Source: Alteromonas macleodii
Lineage (GTDB): Bacteria > Pseudomonadota > Gammaproteobacteria > Enterobacterales > Alteromonadaceae
DNA length: 64,000 nt
Direction: 5' to 3'
NCBI RefSeq assembly: GCF_903772925.1
Contig: NZ_LR812090.1
Location: 4,601,061 to 4,665,060 of the forward strand
The notes beneath the pieces were generated by a model. It was not told the origin of the DNA and did no database searches. It was given only the letters and a program-made list of their open reading frames with translations. This document shows positions 19,198 through 27,934 of this stretch, piece by piece (positions within the stretch are counted from its first letter, which is position 1; each line of letters begins with the position of its first letter). Made by a program: the position numbers and the translations under genes.

Positions 19198-19785
19198 ATG
19201 GCACTAGGTAAAAAGGTTAAGCACAAAACCAAAAAGCTTATCGATTCCAAACACATGTTAAAGGGTATTACCTTAGCGTCATTTTTAGAATCGACCATTG
19301 TTCCTATACCGCTTGAAGCCGTTATGGTGCCGTTAATGCAAGCTAGACGAGAGTCGCTCTGGAAAATTGCATTGATGGCTACCGTGGGCTGTGTGATTGG
19401 CGCTGTTTTTGGCTATGCCCTTGGCTATTACCTTTTCGACCTTGTTGGTCAGTGGGTTATTGATACCTTTTTTAGTCAAGACCAGTTCGACAGCGTTAAA
19501 CAACAAATGCAAAATCAAGGCTTTTGGTTTGTGATGACGCTAGGCATCGCGCCTATTCCTTTTCAAGTGGCCATGTTAGCTGCCGGTGCCACCCAATACT
19601 CTCTTCCGCTTTTCCTTTTAGCCACGGTTATTGCCCGCGCTATTCGCTATTTTGGCCTTGCAGTAGTGGTGTATTACGCAGGTGACAAAGCAGAGCAACT
19701 TATAAAACGCTACAAGATGAAAGCCGTGTTTGCTATCACGCTAGTGGTAGTCTTACTGTGGTGGCTGTCTAATATGTTCTCCTAA
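19198..19785 (+). CDS. VTT/DedA-like membrane protein (YqaA family)
   Basis: A 195-residue protein with about five hydrophobic segments. The SNARE-associated/VTT domain is recognised from FLESTIVPIPLEAVMVPLMQ, GAVFGYALGYYLF and the FVMTLGIAPIPFQVAMLAAG segment, which is the conserved re-entrant loop. Relatives are proposed membrane-lipid scramblases or transporters. ATG at 19198 follows AGAGGT. It is downstream of the amidohydrolase gene by 24 bp. Confidence 0.85.
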   Translation: MALGKKVKHKTKKLIDSKHMLKGITLASFLESTIVPIPLEAVMVPLMQARRESLWKIALMATVGCVIGAVFGYALGYYLFDLVGQWVIDTFFSQDQFDSVKQQMQNQGFWFVMTLGIAPIPFQVAMLAAGATQYSLPLFLLATVIARAIRYFGLAVVVYYAGDKAEQLIKRYKMKAVFAITLVVVLLWWLSNMFS

Positions 19786-19906
19786 CTGAAGAGTCTTTCG
19801 AATTGAAGGCGCTAAAGCTATCAAGATAGCATCGACTAAATCGTGCGAGCTCCCCCTTAAATTCCCAAATCAAATTACGCCAATAGATTTTTTGAACTTT
19901 ACATTT

Positions 19907-19925
19907 GATAATGATTCTTATTTGC
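19907..19925. promoter_or_regulatory. Probable Fur box
   Basis: GATAATGATTCTTATTTGC matches the 19-bp Fur consensus GATAATGATAATCATTATC at 14 positions, including the first nine. It lies about 30 bp before the start of the gene at 19957, where a repressor would block the promoter. Iron regulation of that gene is inferred from this. Confidence 0.6.
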
Positions 19926-19956
19926 ACTAATGTAATATAAAACAGGAGGTGCTTAT

Positions 19957-20418
19957 ATGAATGTTCAACGTTTATGCCCAGTTTACAGAAAGTGGCTACA
20001 GCTAAACCCTTCAAGCGCGCGAGAGCATCGCTTAGCAATGCAGGCACAAACGCAGAAAGCCCATCAACAGGGTGAATTAGATTATGCCAGAGAGTTGGGT
20101 TATCAAACTTTTGAAGCCGCGAAGGCCATTCTTAACGCGCTGCAGCCCATATCCTCTCAAAAAGTAAACGCGGTGCAAGAAGATATACTCGCGTTCGGCA
20201 CTATGGGCATGTACTTATCATCTTTACTTGCTCAAGAGCACAAAAGACAAGAATCTCACGCAATTTTGCAGGAGTGCCAACAGCAGCTAATTGCCATATT
20301 GCCTTTGCATGCCACTAACCCGTCTGTATGCCGGCTTATATCCGCCATTCAGCACACGCTTGAGCAAACCTACGAACCTCAAATTAGCAGACAGCTTGCT
20401 TCTGCAGCTCTGCATTAA
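19957..20418 (+). CDS. Hypothetical protein with a Fur-box promoter
   Basis: A 153-residue soluble, mostly helical protein, not recognised. A strong ribosome site (GGAGGT) supports ATG at 19957. The sequence is Gln/Ala-rich with helices such as REHRLAMQAQTQKAHQQGEL and HAILQECQQQLIAILP, which look like TPR-type helical pairs. Cys residues at positions near 7, 109 and 124 are scattered and not a metal motif. A Fur-like box upstream suggests iron-dependent expression. The small gene at 20443 follows 24 bp downstream with its own ribosome site. Confidence 0.65.
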   Translation: MNVQRLCPVYRKWLQLNPSSAREHRLAMQAQTQKAHQQGELDYARELGYQTFEAAKAILNALQPISSQKVNAVQEDILAFGTMGMYLSSLLAQEHKRQESHAILQECQQQLIAILPLHATNPSVCRLISAIQHTLEQTYEPQISRQLASAALH

Positions 20419-20442
20419 ATCAAACAGTTGAAGGAGCAAATG

Positions 20443-20628
20443 ATGATGTCGAAACAAATCCCAAATGAAGACGGCTTTGTCTCTTTAAGTGTGAGAGCAT
20501 CTGTACTTCAAAAAATGCTTAAAGGTGAAGTTCTACATATGACAGATGTTCACTGCCATTGTGCTCACAGCAAACGTACGCTTCAAAACTTGCTGCTAAA
20601 AGCCGTTGCAGACAGTTCAGAACGTTAA
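20443..20628 (+). CDS. Small His/Cys-containing hypothetical protein
   Basis: A 61-residue protein. AAGGAG at 20431-20436 supports one of three neighbouring ATG codons (20440, 20443, 20446); I took the middle one. The central DVHCHCAHSKR segment clusters His and Cys in a way that could bind a metal or an iron-sulphur centre. It is followed by an amphipathic helix (TLQNLLLKAV). It is not a HemP or Bfd protein as far as I can see. It follows the Fur-box gene and is probably in the same transcript. Confidence 0.6.
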   Translation: MMSKQIPNEDGFVSLSVRASVLQKMLKGEVLHMTDVHCHCAHSKRTLQNLLLKAVADSSER

Positions 20629-20744
20629 CCTGAAACGCTAGCTCGCAAGCGTATAATACAGACAGGAGCAAAACGGAACATAACTTGATACAGGATAAAT
20701 AACTCAAACGTTTTTATTTTGCAATTAAGCTATGAGAGGATACC

Positions 20745-21548
20745 GTGGAACCTTCGTCTAAATGGAAAGAGATAACCGCTAGAGCGGGATATAGCGCCAA
20801 AACCGTCATGTACGTTATGCTTGGTGTCTTCATTCTTACATCTGTATTTACTGCGCTTAACCGTGAAAAAGCCTCTCAGTCCAATGTCTTTCTTACACTT
20901 AAAGAACAACCACTCGGACAGATCTTATTAGGCATTCTTGTTCTTGGCTTAGCATGCTATGCCTGCTGGCGTTGGCTGCAGATTTTCATTACTGAAAAAT
21001 CAGATGATGACAGTTGGTTCATTCACATTATAAATAAGCTGTTCTTCTTTATATCAGGCGCGTTCTATTTTGTTGCTGCTTACGCGGGGGGTAAAACCTT
21101 ATTAGAAGTACAAAGTGATTCTTCATCGCAAGGTAGTGGAAAGAAGGTGAGTGAATTTCTAATGCAATACGAATGGGGGCTGTTGCTTGTAGCCGCAATC
21201 GGACTTTGCATCATCATATTTGCCATTGTGCAGTTCAAACATGCTTACACAGCAGACTTTTTAAAGAAGTTTTCACTAAACGCTTTAAATCAGCGCATTA
21301 GAAAGAGTGTGAAAGTAACTGGTCGCCTGGGGTATACCGCACGAGGAGTCGTTTATTCCTTAGTAGGTGGATTTTTTATCCTTGCCGCCATATTAAGTAA
21401 CCCATCGCAAGCAGGTGGATTACAAAAAGCACTAGAAACCTTAATGATGCAACCCTTCGGCCCTTATCTAATTGGTGCAGTAGGCGCAGGCTTTGTTATG
21501 TTCGGCCTTTATTGTGCGCTGGAGGCGAAATACAGAAAGGTAGAGTAG
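20745..21548 (+). CDS. DUF1206 family membrane protein
   Basis: A 267-residue protein with six predicted membrane segments. Two copies of the DUF1206 repeat are clear: ARAGYSAKTVMYVMLGVFIL near the N-terminus and GRLGYTARGVVYSLVGGFFI near residue 190. The start is GTG at 20745 with GAGAGGA just upstream. Function of the family is unknown. Monocistronic, ending in a terminator shared with the convergent tusA gene. Confidence 0.87.
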   Translation: MEPSSKWKEITARAGYSAKTVMYVMLGVFILTSVFTALNREKASQSNVFLTLKEQPLGQILLGILVLGLACYACWRWLQIFITEKSDDDSWFIHIINKLFFFISGAFYFVAAYAGGKTLLEVQSDSSSQGSGKKVSEFLMQYEWGLLLVAAIGLCIIIFAIVQFKHAYTADFLKKFSLNALNQRIRKSVKVTGRLGYTARGVVYSLVGGFFILAAILSNPSQAGGLQKALETLMMQPFGPYLIGAVGAGFVMFGLYCALEAKYRKVE

Positions 21549-21590
21549 GAAATTTAAATGGAAGGTGCTAAGAGCTTAAATTTGAATGAT

Positions 21591-21618
21591 AAAAGGGCGC
21601 TTAAGCTCGCCCTTTTTT
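21591..21618. terminator. Bidirectional terminator between the DUF1206 gene and tusA
   Basis: AAAAGGGCG and CGCCCTTTT form a stem around an 8-base loop, followed by T on both strands. It includes the tusA stop codon. Confidence 0.82.
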
Positions 21619-21861
21619 AATAACATATTGGTAAGGCAAAGTCTCTGTTTGAGACGCTATCAATGTATGATCCATAAAACGGCAAAAGCTAGGAATATCT
21701 CTTGCCGTTGATGGGTCGTCAGCCGTGACCGATAAGGTTTCCCCATCGGCCAGCTTACGAATATTTAAACGCACCATCATCACCGGCTCCGGGCAACGTA
21801 AGCCTAGTGCGTCTAGATGCTGACTTGCTGCGCTAAAGGCGCTATCAAAATCAGATGCCAT
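21601..21861 (-). CDS. tusA: TusA-like sulfurtransferase
   Basis: An 86-residue protein. It carries [17 protein letters not shown] with the active-site Cys, and [16 protein letters not shown] and [10 protein letters not shown] as in E. coli TusA. It relays persulphide sulphur from IscS to the TusBCD/MnmA route for 2-thiouridine in tRNA. ATG at 21859-21861 lies inside the end of pyrE (11 bp overlap), so translation is coupled to pyrE; there is no strong ribosome site. The pairing with pyrE is unusual compared with E. coli, where tusA is alone. Confidence 0.92.
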   Translation of the reverse strand: MASDFDSAFSAASQHLDALGLRCPEPVMMVRLNIRKLADGETLSVTADDPSTARDIPSFCRFMDHTLIASQTETLPYQYVIKKGRA

Positions 21862-22492
21862 AGTTTTGACGGTAGGCGTTAATGGCATTGATTTCATTAT
21901 CAAAACCGCCTTTCTCAATCAGATAAGCCACCACATCGGCTAGCGATACGATAGAAATCACCTGAGTGCCAAAATCACGCTCTACTTCTTGAATAGCTGA
22001 CAGTTCACCATTACCGCGCTCTTGTCTGTCTAATGCGATCAATACGCCAGACAAACTTGCCTGCTGCTGTTCAATTAATGTCATCGATTCACGAATAGCG
22101 GTACCCGCGGTGATTACGTCATCCACCAGCATAACCTTGCCTTCAAGCGGACTGCCTACCAAATTGCCGCCTTCACCGTGGGTCTTCGCTTCTTTACGGT
22201 TGAAGCAATAAGGGACATCAAGCTTGTGGCTATCGGCCAGTGCCACGGCGGTAGTCGTCGCAATAGGAATGCCTTTATACGCTGGACCAAACAGTACATC
22301 GAACTCGACACCTGCATCCATTAGCGCATCAGCGTAAAAACGCCCTAGCTTGGCCAAATCGCCGCCGCGATTAAACAAACCGGCATTGAAAAAGTACGGG
22401 CTAACGCGGCCTGACTTTAAAGTGAATTCGCCAAATTTCAGTACGCCACGTTCAATGGCAAACTCAATAAAATCACGCTGAAACGCTTTCAT
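21851..22492 (-). CDS. pyrE: Orotate phosphoribosyltransferase
   Basis: A 213-residue enzyme of de novo pyrimidine synthesis joining orotate and PRPP to give OMP in the cytoplasm. The PRPP-binding loop is [18 protein letters not shown]; the N-terminus [20 protein letters not shown] matches the family, and length equals E. coli PyrE (213). rph lies 57 bp upstream on the same strand, the same rph-pyrE order as in E. coli; whether an attenuator sits between them is not visible, as no U-run hairpin was found. Confidence 0.96.
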   Translation of the reverse strand: MKAFQRDFIEFAIERGVLKFGEFTLKSGRVSPYFFNAGLFNRGGDLAKLGRFYADALMDAGVEFDVLFGPAYKGIPIATTTAVALADSHKLDVPYCFNRKEAKTHGEGGNLVGSPLEGKVMLVDDVITAGTAIRESMTLIEQQQASLSGVLIALDRQERGNGELSAIQEVERDFGTQVISIVSLADVVAYLIEKGGFDNEINAINAYRQNYGI

Positions 22493-22549
22493 GATGACCT
22501 CTTAATTTCTAATTTACGCGTTGGTTCTAACTACGTGTCGATGACTCGC

Positions 22550-23263
22550 TTACGCTAGCGCCGCTTTTTGAATGTCGAACAATTCACGTAAACCGTGCTT
22601 ACCAATTTTCAGCATCTCGTCAAGCTCTTCAAACGAGAACGGTTCGCCCTCTGCAGTACCTTGAACTTCAATCAGCTTGCCGGTTTCGGTCATTACGATG
22701 TTCATATCTGTCTCTGCCTCAGAGTCTTCGGTGTACTCAAGGTCAGCGATTGGCGTACCTTCGTAAATACCTACTGAAAGGGCGGCAATCATATGTTTAA
22801 GCGGGTTAGTTTTGATAATGCCTTTTGCACGCATGTAAGTAAGTGCATCAACAAGAGCTACACACGCACCGGTAATTGACGCTGTACGCGTACCGCCGTC
22901 GGCCTGAATAACGTCGCAGTCTAACGTAATGGTGTTTTCGCCCAGAAGTTTTAAATCTACCGCTGCGCGTAGTGAACGCGCAATTAGACGCTGGATCTCT
23001 AACGTGCGGCCGCCTTGTTTACCGCGCGCCGCTTCACGGCCGCTTCGCGTATGAGTAGCACGTGGAAGCATGCTGTACTCAGCTGTAATCCAGCCTTTCC
23101 CTTGGCCCTTCATAAAGCGTGGCACACCTTCTTCTACCGTCGCATTACACAACACCTTAGTGTTACCAAACTCTACAAGAACAGAGCCTTCTGCGTGACA
23201 AGTGTATTGGCGAGTAATTGTAACAGGGCGAATTTGACTGGCGGTTCTGCCGCTTGGACGCAT
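22550..23263 (-). CDS. rph: Ribonuclease PH
   Basis: A 237-residue phosphorolytic 3'-5' exoribonuclease acting on tRNA 3' ends. The sequence starts [16 protein letters not shown] and includes [20 protein letters not shown] and [20 protein letters not shown], matching E. coli RNase PH (238 residues). I took the ATG at 23261-23263 because GGAG lies six bases upstream; a GTG four codons earlier is less likely. It is divergent from yicC, an order also found in E. coli. Confidence 0.95.
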   Translation of the reverse strand: MRPSGRTASQIRPVTITRQYTCHAEGSVLVEFGNTKVLCNATVEEGVPRFMKGQGKGWITAEYSMLPRATHTRSGREAARGKQGGRTLEIQRLIARSLRAAVDLKLLGENTITLDCDVIQADGGTRTASITGACVALVDALTYMRAKGIIKTNPLKHMIAALSVGIYEGTPIADLEYTEDSEAETDMNIVMTETGKLIEVQGTAEGEPFSFEELDEMLKIGKHGLRELFDIQKAALA

Positions 23264-23564
23264 AGTGTTCTCCACAACGTAAGTGCTTAAAAAAGGGTAG
23301 CGTTTTACAGGTTTTATTGGCGATATGTGAATAGAAAGCCCAATTCGCGGTCAAAACCTATAAATTCGATGTAGCTACGAAATTGCGCCTAAGTATAACG
23401 CAATACCCGCGGCCGTTAAAAACGAACTTTACATGTTTGCTTATTGAATTACGTAAATGTGCGCTAATATACAAAATACAAGAAAACCTGCTGTAGATAT
23501 TCACGTATACAACACGACGTTCGGGTTGTTTTTGCAGGCTTTCAGTTAAATTTAAAGGATATTT

Positions 23565-24428
23565 ATGATTTACAGCATGACAGCGTTTGCACGCGTAGAA
23601 ACCAAAAAAGAGTGGGGCTCAGCCGTATGGGAAATACGCTCGGTCAACCAACGCTTTTTAGAAACCTATTTTCGCTTGCCGGAACAGTTTCGTTCATTAG
23701 AGCCAGTTTTACGTGAACGATTCCGCAAAAAGCTAGCGCGAGGCAAAGTTGAATGTGCACTTCGCTTTACTGCTAACGATGCTGCTGTAACCAAGTTAAG
23801 TCTAAACGAAGAACTGGCTAAACAAGTGCTTCACGCTGCCGACTGGGTGCAGTCACATGGTCAGTCTACGGGTGTAAACCCACTAGACGTTTTGCGCTGG
23901 CCTGGGGTAATTGCAGCGGAAGAAGCCGATATGGATACCATCCACGGTGACGTAATGGCAGCGTTCGATCAAGCGTTAAACGACTTTATCAGTGCTCGCG
24001 CTACAGAAGGGGAAGCCCTTAAAGGTATGATCACGCAGCGCCTAGACGCCATTGAAGTGGAAGCTGAAAAAGTGGCCGCACGTATGCCTGAAATCATGGT
24101 GTGGCAGCGAGAAAAAGTGCAAACCCGCTTTGAAGAGGCAAAGGTAGAGCTTGATGCAGGCCGCTTTGAACAAGAAATGATCATGCTGGCGCAAAAAGTA
24201 GATGTGGCGGAAGAGTTAGATCGTCTGAATGCTCACGTTAAGGAAACCCGCAATATCCTTAAGAAGGGCGGGGCAGTGGGCCGCCGTTTAGATTTCATGA
24301 TGCAGGAGTTTAACCGCGAATCGAACACGTTAGGTTCAAAGTCTATCAGCACCGACATCACACAGTCAGCCGTTGAACTTAAAGTACTGATTGAGCAGAT
24401 GCGCGAGCAAATTCAGAATATTGAATAA
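23565..24428 (+). CDS. yicC: YicC family endoribonuclease
   Basis: A 287-residue protein. The N-terminal YicC domain begins MIYSMTAFARVE, and the C-terminal DUF1732 part holds GRRLDFMMQEFNRESNTLGS followed by KSISTDITQSAVELKVLIEQ, near-identical to E. coli YicC. YicC acts as an RNase that degrades small RNAs such as RyhB. It is followed by a strong terminator and is divergent from rph. Confidence 0.94.
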   Translation: MIYSMTAFARVETKKEWGSAVWEIRSVNQRFLETYFRLPEQFRSLEPVLRERFRKKLARGKVECALRFTANDAAVTKLSLNEELAKQVLHAADWVQSHGQSTGVNPLDVLRWPGVIAAEEADMDTIHGDVMAAFDQALNDFISARATEGEALKGMITQRLDAIEVEAEKVAARMPEIMVWQREKVQTRFEEAKVELDAGRFEQEMIMLAQKVDVAEELDRLNAHVKETRNILKKGGAVGRRLDFMMQEFNRESNTLGSKSISTDITQSAVELKVLIEQMREQIQNIE

Positions 24429-24456
24429 TATCCGTTGGAGTCCAAAAGCCTCCGCT

Positions 24457-24486
24457 AAAGCCCAGCCATACTGGGCTTTTTTATTT
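24457..24486 (+). terminator. Rho-independent terminator after yicC
   Basis: AAAGCCCAG, a five-base loop and CTGGGCTTT, followed by further T. It starts 28 bases after the yicC stop. Confidence 0.9.
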
Positions 24487-24525
24487 TTATGAAGCCCCAT
24501 GGCTTGATGCACCTCAAAGATATTT

Positions 24526-24807
24526 TTATATATCGCGGCGAACTGATCGAACAGAAAGTTGAAAACCACCAGGCGCTAAAATTTTATTTAGTACCGAGAC
24601 GCGAGGATCGGTATTCCCTTTCTCGATATCGCGCAATGTTTTATCAGACACCTTAATAAATTTCGCGTACTGTGTTTGGGTCATGCCATAAAGTTGGGTA
24701 CGAACTTGCTTTACTAGTTCGCCTATGCCGATAATATTGTTTGCAAGATCATCTTCAAGCTGAGCTAAAGTTTCTTTTCGTTGTTCACCCGTCAACCTAA
24801 CCATCAT
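24526..24807 (-). CDS. XRE-type HTH protein, HipB-like partner of HipA
   Basis: A 93-residue DNA-binding protein. The HTH is readable: MTQTQYAKFIKVSDKTLRDI (helix 2, turn, recognition helix) with EKGNTDPRVSVLNKIL following, typical of XRE/HipB domains. The N-terminal 40 residues form an additional helix. It starts 11 bp inside the end of the HipA gene, so it is translated after it; the usual order is hipB before hipA. It is the likely repressor that binds the repeats at 26143-26242. The second Met (24804) has the better ribosome-site spacing. Confidence 0.85.
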   Translation of the reverse strand: MMVRLTGEQRKETLAQLEDDLANNIIGIGELVKQVRTQLYGMTQTQYAKFIKVSDKTLRDIEKGNTDPRVSVLNKILAPGGFQLSVRSVRRDI

Positions 24808-26137
24808 AGACTCCCATTGCTACTAACTTAGTTTTAGTGTTACTAAAACCAATCGCCGGAAAATTCAATATCTCATCTGGGCAGTGCAATCTTTTCAACC
24901 TCTCAGGCAAGTCGATTAGTTTTTCTGCCAGTTGCCGCAAAAATAAAATTATTTCATAAGGCTCACAATAATCTGAAAGCTGCTCTGCAATGATTAAAAA
25001 ATTAACGTGCCCACCTACTTCGCAACTTCGCCCCCACTTAAATAAACGGGTTACCCCTTCTTCATCGGCTTTCATAGGAGCAAAATCATAGATGGGTGCA
25101 AAACAAATATCGCCGTCATATTTTAAAAATGAAATGTTGCGGCCGTGATTGTCTGAGTTACCGAAGACAATATTTAAAAAATCTCTAACAACATATTGCT
25201 TAGCAAATTCGTTTTTCGTCATTTGAGTTGCAGAATTTATTCTTCGCCACACCGTCTCCATCACATCAAAATGATCTTGATAGCTGCCAGGCTCGGCATT
25301 AATGATTGAATAAATACTTTCCAATCCAATACGACTAGCCACACCACTTTCTATGCGGACGTCAAAGCGAGGTAGCCATAAACTAGCTTGGCCACTTTGT
25401 TTATCTTCTAATATTTTTAGCTTTTCAACATCGATGGTGGAAACATTGGTCCCCTTCAGAATCTCCGAAAGTGCCTTATAAAAAACGCCCTCAGCTTTTA
25501 AGATGTTGTTATCTCGAGTTGAGCGTCTATTTCTAGCAAACTTGGTTAAATAAGGTGTGGCGGTCAACGGCTTACCTGCAAAGTCCCCATCAATGAAAAC
25601 ATTATCATCTTCAAGCATGAGTAGCAGTTTTGGTGCAACACCACCAGCTCCTGTCGCCCCTCCTACTGCGGCGCCTTGTTCATTAGCATACTCTAAAAAG
25701 TCATATTGTAATGAAATCACGTTCTCAATTGGAAAACGGCGAGAGTCGATATTAGCTTCTGTCGGTACGGCTTCTTTTATTCTTAAGTTACCAACGGGCG
25801 ACATACAAGCATTAGTCAACAGTGCGTAATTTTGTTGAAACTCGTCTGAGCGACTGACATTAAGATAACTGAGCCACCAATCTCGAGACTTACCCACCGG
25901 CAAAATATCATCTAATAGAGCTGGCCAATGAGGGTAGTCTTTAGGAACAATGCTAATAGGCGCATTGACGGAACATGCCCAGCAATCTTTAAGCTCATAG
26001 CTTGCGACCTTAGCAATATATTCATGCTCATAATACAGCGAACAACTTGCATTGATCCGCTCATCAGAAAAACACAAAGTAGCAGCATCCCACCATTGGC
26101 CTTGATTAAATAATTGCAGTGTGACTGTTTGCATCAT
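24797..26137 (-). CDS. HipA-like serine/threonine kinase (toxin-antitoxin-like)
   Basis: A 446-residue protein of the HipA family. The kinase core has D329, N334 (SDNHGRN) and D351 (IYDF); spacing agrees with E. coli HipA D309/N314/D332. The N-terminal half contains the glycine-rich ATP loop AAVGGATGAGGVAPKLLL; SGQASLWLPRFD fits the family. E. coli HipA phosphorylates glutamyl-tRNA synthetase and halts growth until neutralised by HipB; the target here is unknown. It is the first gene of a two-gene unit with the HTH gene after it. The start is one of two adjacent ATG codons (26132-26137). Confidence 0.88.
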   Translation of the reverse strand: MMQTVTLQLFNQGQWWDAATLCFSDERINASCSLYYEHEYIAKVASYELKDCWACSVNAPISIVPKDYPHWPALLDDILPVGKSRDWWLSYLNVSRSDEFQQNYALLTNACMSPVGNLRIKEAVPTEANIDSRRFPIENVISLQYDFLEYANEQGAAVGGATGAGGVAPKLLLMLEDDNVFIDGDFAGKPLTATPYLTKFARNRRSTRDNNILKAEGVFYKALSEILKGTNVSTIDVEKLKILEDKQSGQASLWLPRFDVRIESGVASRIGLESIYSIINAEPGSYQDHFDVMETVWRRINSATQMTKNEFAKQYVVRDFLNIVFGNSDNHGRNISFLKYDGDICFAPIYDFAPMKADEEGVTRLFKWGRSCEVGGHVNFLIIAEQLSDYCEPYEIILFLRQLAEKLIDLPERLKRLHCPDEILNFPAIGFSNTKTKLVAMGVYDG

Positions 26138-26142
26138 CTATC

Positions 26143-26158
26143 CAGTAGTTTATTACCG
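26143..26158. promoter_or_regulatory. HipB-like operator repeat 1
   Basis: CAGTAGTTTATTACCG, an imperfect palindrome of GTA-N-TAC type, lies only six bases before the hipA-like start codon. It shares the C(A/G)GTA and TACCG ends with the repeats at 26185 and 26227. Confidence 0.6.
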
Positions 26159-26184
26159 TTTAGTATAAAATATTAGCACAGCTT

Positions 26185-26200
26185 CGGTAGAAATCTACCG
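26185..26200. promoter_or_regulatory. HipB-like operator repeat 2
   Basis: CGGTAGAAATCTACCG is a 6-bp perfect inverted repeat with four bases between its arms. It begins 42 bp from the start of repeat 1 and overlaps the expected -35 region of a promoter whose TATACT-like -10 lies between repeats 1 and 2. Confidence 0.65.
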
Positions 26201-26226
26201 TTTCAATGTAAAGCAACAATCATTTC

Positions 26227-26242
26227 CAGTAACAAACTACCG
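26227..26242. promoter_or_regulatory. HipB-like operator repeat 3
   Basis: CAGTAACAAACTACCG begins exactly 42 bp after repeat 2, so the three sites lie on the same face of the helix. Confidence 0.58.
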
Positions 26243-26428
26243 CCAACTATAAAATGGATTATCTTTGTCAGTACTTTGTTTGCGTTTTTCCCAATTTAGA
26301 TAGCACTAAGCCCAGACTTCTATGTGGGTATGGTGCTGATGCAGTATGTTTGGTAACTCTTTAGTTAGGAGCTGCTCGGCTCACCGTTAACGCACTATTT
26401 GTTATTAACAACTAACGCTTCTAATAGT

Positions 26429-27934
26429 TCATTTCAAATACTGTGTTAAGAAGGCCTCGTGCGTGGGAAGTTTAGCTACGTGGTTATCCACCTGCTGCTT
26501 TAACCCTGCCATAAACTGCTTAAGTGACTGTTCACTCATTTCATCGGCAACACGATGGTACTGGCTTGGTGTCATGCCCTGGCCCATTAATACTTGAGTC
26601 CAGGAATCAACACGAAAAATATCTCCGTCATCCAAAAACACGCGGCCAGTTTCGGCAAATAAAGCCAATTTATGTTTAAGTGACGGCGGAATCTCCATGC
26701 GTTGGCATTGCTGCCAAAAAGGGCTGTCCTCGCGATGTGTAACCTTATAATGCATAACAATGAAGTCGAGTATGGCCGACATTTCGCTATCAAACTTGTT
26801 GTTGTATTCATCGATTGCGCTTTGGGTGATGCCATCAAAAGGGAATAGGCGCATTAAGCGTATAAGGCCGGTCATGATTAGATGGATGCTGGTCGACTCT
26901 AGTGGCTCAATAAAGCCACTGGATAGCCCTAGCGCTACGCAGTTTTTATTCCAGCCTCGCCTGCGTTTACCAGGCGTAAAACGAATGACTCTAGGTTCAT
27001 TAATTGGTGCGCCTGTTACCTGCGATTTAAGTGTATTAATGGCGTCCTCTTCGCTCATAAAGCGGCTACAAAATACCAATCCATTGCCCATGCGCTCTTG
27101 AAGTGGAATCTGCCAACGCCAGCCCGCCCTGTGTGCCACGCTTTTGGTGTATGGCACAGGTGGAGCAGTAAGCTCTGTTTGCATGGCTACTGCTTTATCG
27201 CAAAATAAATAGTGCTGCCAATCGTCGTATCCAGTATGAAGAGCTTGTTCAATAAGCAGGCCTTTAAAGCCTGTACAGTCTATAAAGAAGTCACCGCTTA
27301 CCACTTCACCGCTTGCTAATTGTAGGGACTGGATGTTGCCTGATTGCGGGCAAACATCGACCTTTTCTATATCTCCTTCCTTGTGCGTCACCCCAGCTTC
27401 GCACGCTAACGATTTTAAAAATCGACCGTAGGCAACGGCATCAAAGTGATAGGCAAAGTTAAGCGACATGGCTTCTGATGTGGCGAACTTGCTCTGTTTA
27501 GCGGCAATAAGTTCCGGGCAATAATCACCAAATTCACCACCAAATCCGTATTCTTTAGCCCTCAGCCAAAAATGGTGAAACTCGCCAGCCCAACACTCTC
27601 TTCCGGTTATACCAAAAGAATGAATATAGCTGTGACCCTGTTCGCGCCAGTTTTCAAACTCAATACCCAGTTTGAACGTGGCTTGTGTGGCACGCATAAA
27701 TGCTTTTTCGTCGATGCCAAGCAACTTGTGAAATGTTCTAATAGGCGGAATAGTCGCCTCGCCCACACCTACAATACCAATATCTTTCGACTCGACTAAC
27801 GTAACGTTTATTGACTTACCCAAAAGCCGTGACAGCGCTGTGGCCGCCATCCATCCTGCAGTGCCGCCACCTGCAATAACAACGTTCTTAACGGGCGTTT
27901 GATTGTTACTGCTATCTAAACCCGATACGGCCAT
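26429..27934 (-). CDS. Flavin-dependent tryptophan halogenase family protein (first copy)
   Basis: A 501-residue FAD protein of the tryptophan halogenase family (PF04820). It has the dinucleotide-binding VVIAGGGTAGWMAATALSRL, the active-site Lys in QATFKLGIEF, and the full family motif WRWQIP (WxWxIP). Characterised relatives use FADH2, O2 and halide to make hypohalous acid that halogenates an aromatic ring. The gene overlaps the second halogenase by 23 bp and follows it on the transcript. Located beside a TonB receptor, as in other Alteromonadales and Xanthomonadales loci; the natural substrate of that group is mostly unknown. Confidence 0.88.
   Translation of the reverse strand: MAVSGLDSSNNQTPVKNVVIAGGGTAGWMAATALSRLLGKSINVTLVESKDIGIVGVGEATIPPIRTFHKLLGIDEKAFMRATQATFKLGIEFENWREQGHSYIHSFGITGRECWAGEFHHFWLRAKEYGFGGEFGDYCPELIAAKQSKFATSEAMSLNFAYHFDAVAYGRFLKSLACEAGVTHKEGDIEKVDVCPQSGNIQSLQLASGEVVSGDFFIDCTGFKGLLIEQALHTGYDDWQHYLFCDKAVAMQTELTAPPVPYTKSVAHRAGWRWQIPLQERMGNGLVFCSRFMSEEDAINTLKSQVTGAPINEPRVIRFTPGKRRRGWNKNCVALGLSSGFIEPLESTSIHLIMTGLIRLMRLFPFDGITQSAIDEYNNKFDSEMSAILDFIVMHYKVTHREDSPFWQQCQRMEIPPSLKHKLALFAETGRVFLDDGDIFRVDSWTQVLMGQGMTPSQYHRVADEMSEQSLKQFMAGLKQQVDNHVAKLPTHEAFLTQYLK

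Noticed and set aside
20443..20628. HemP or bacterioferritin-associated ferredoxin
   Set aside because: The HemP ending (LRxTRxGKLILTK) and the CxCx(n)CxxC spacing of Bfd are absent.
24526..26137. HipBST three-gene system
   Set aside because: The kinase is full length with its own N-terminal half, and no separate hipS is present.
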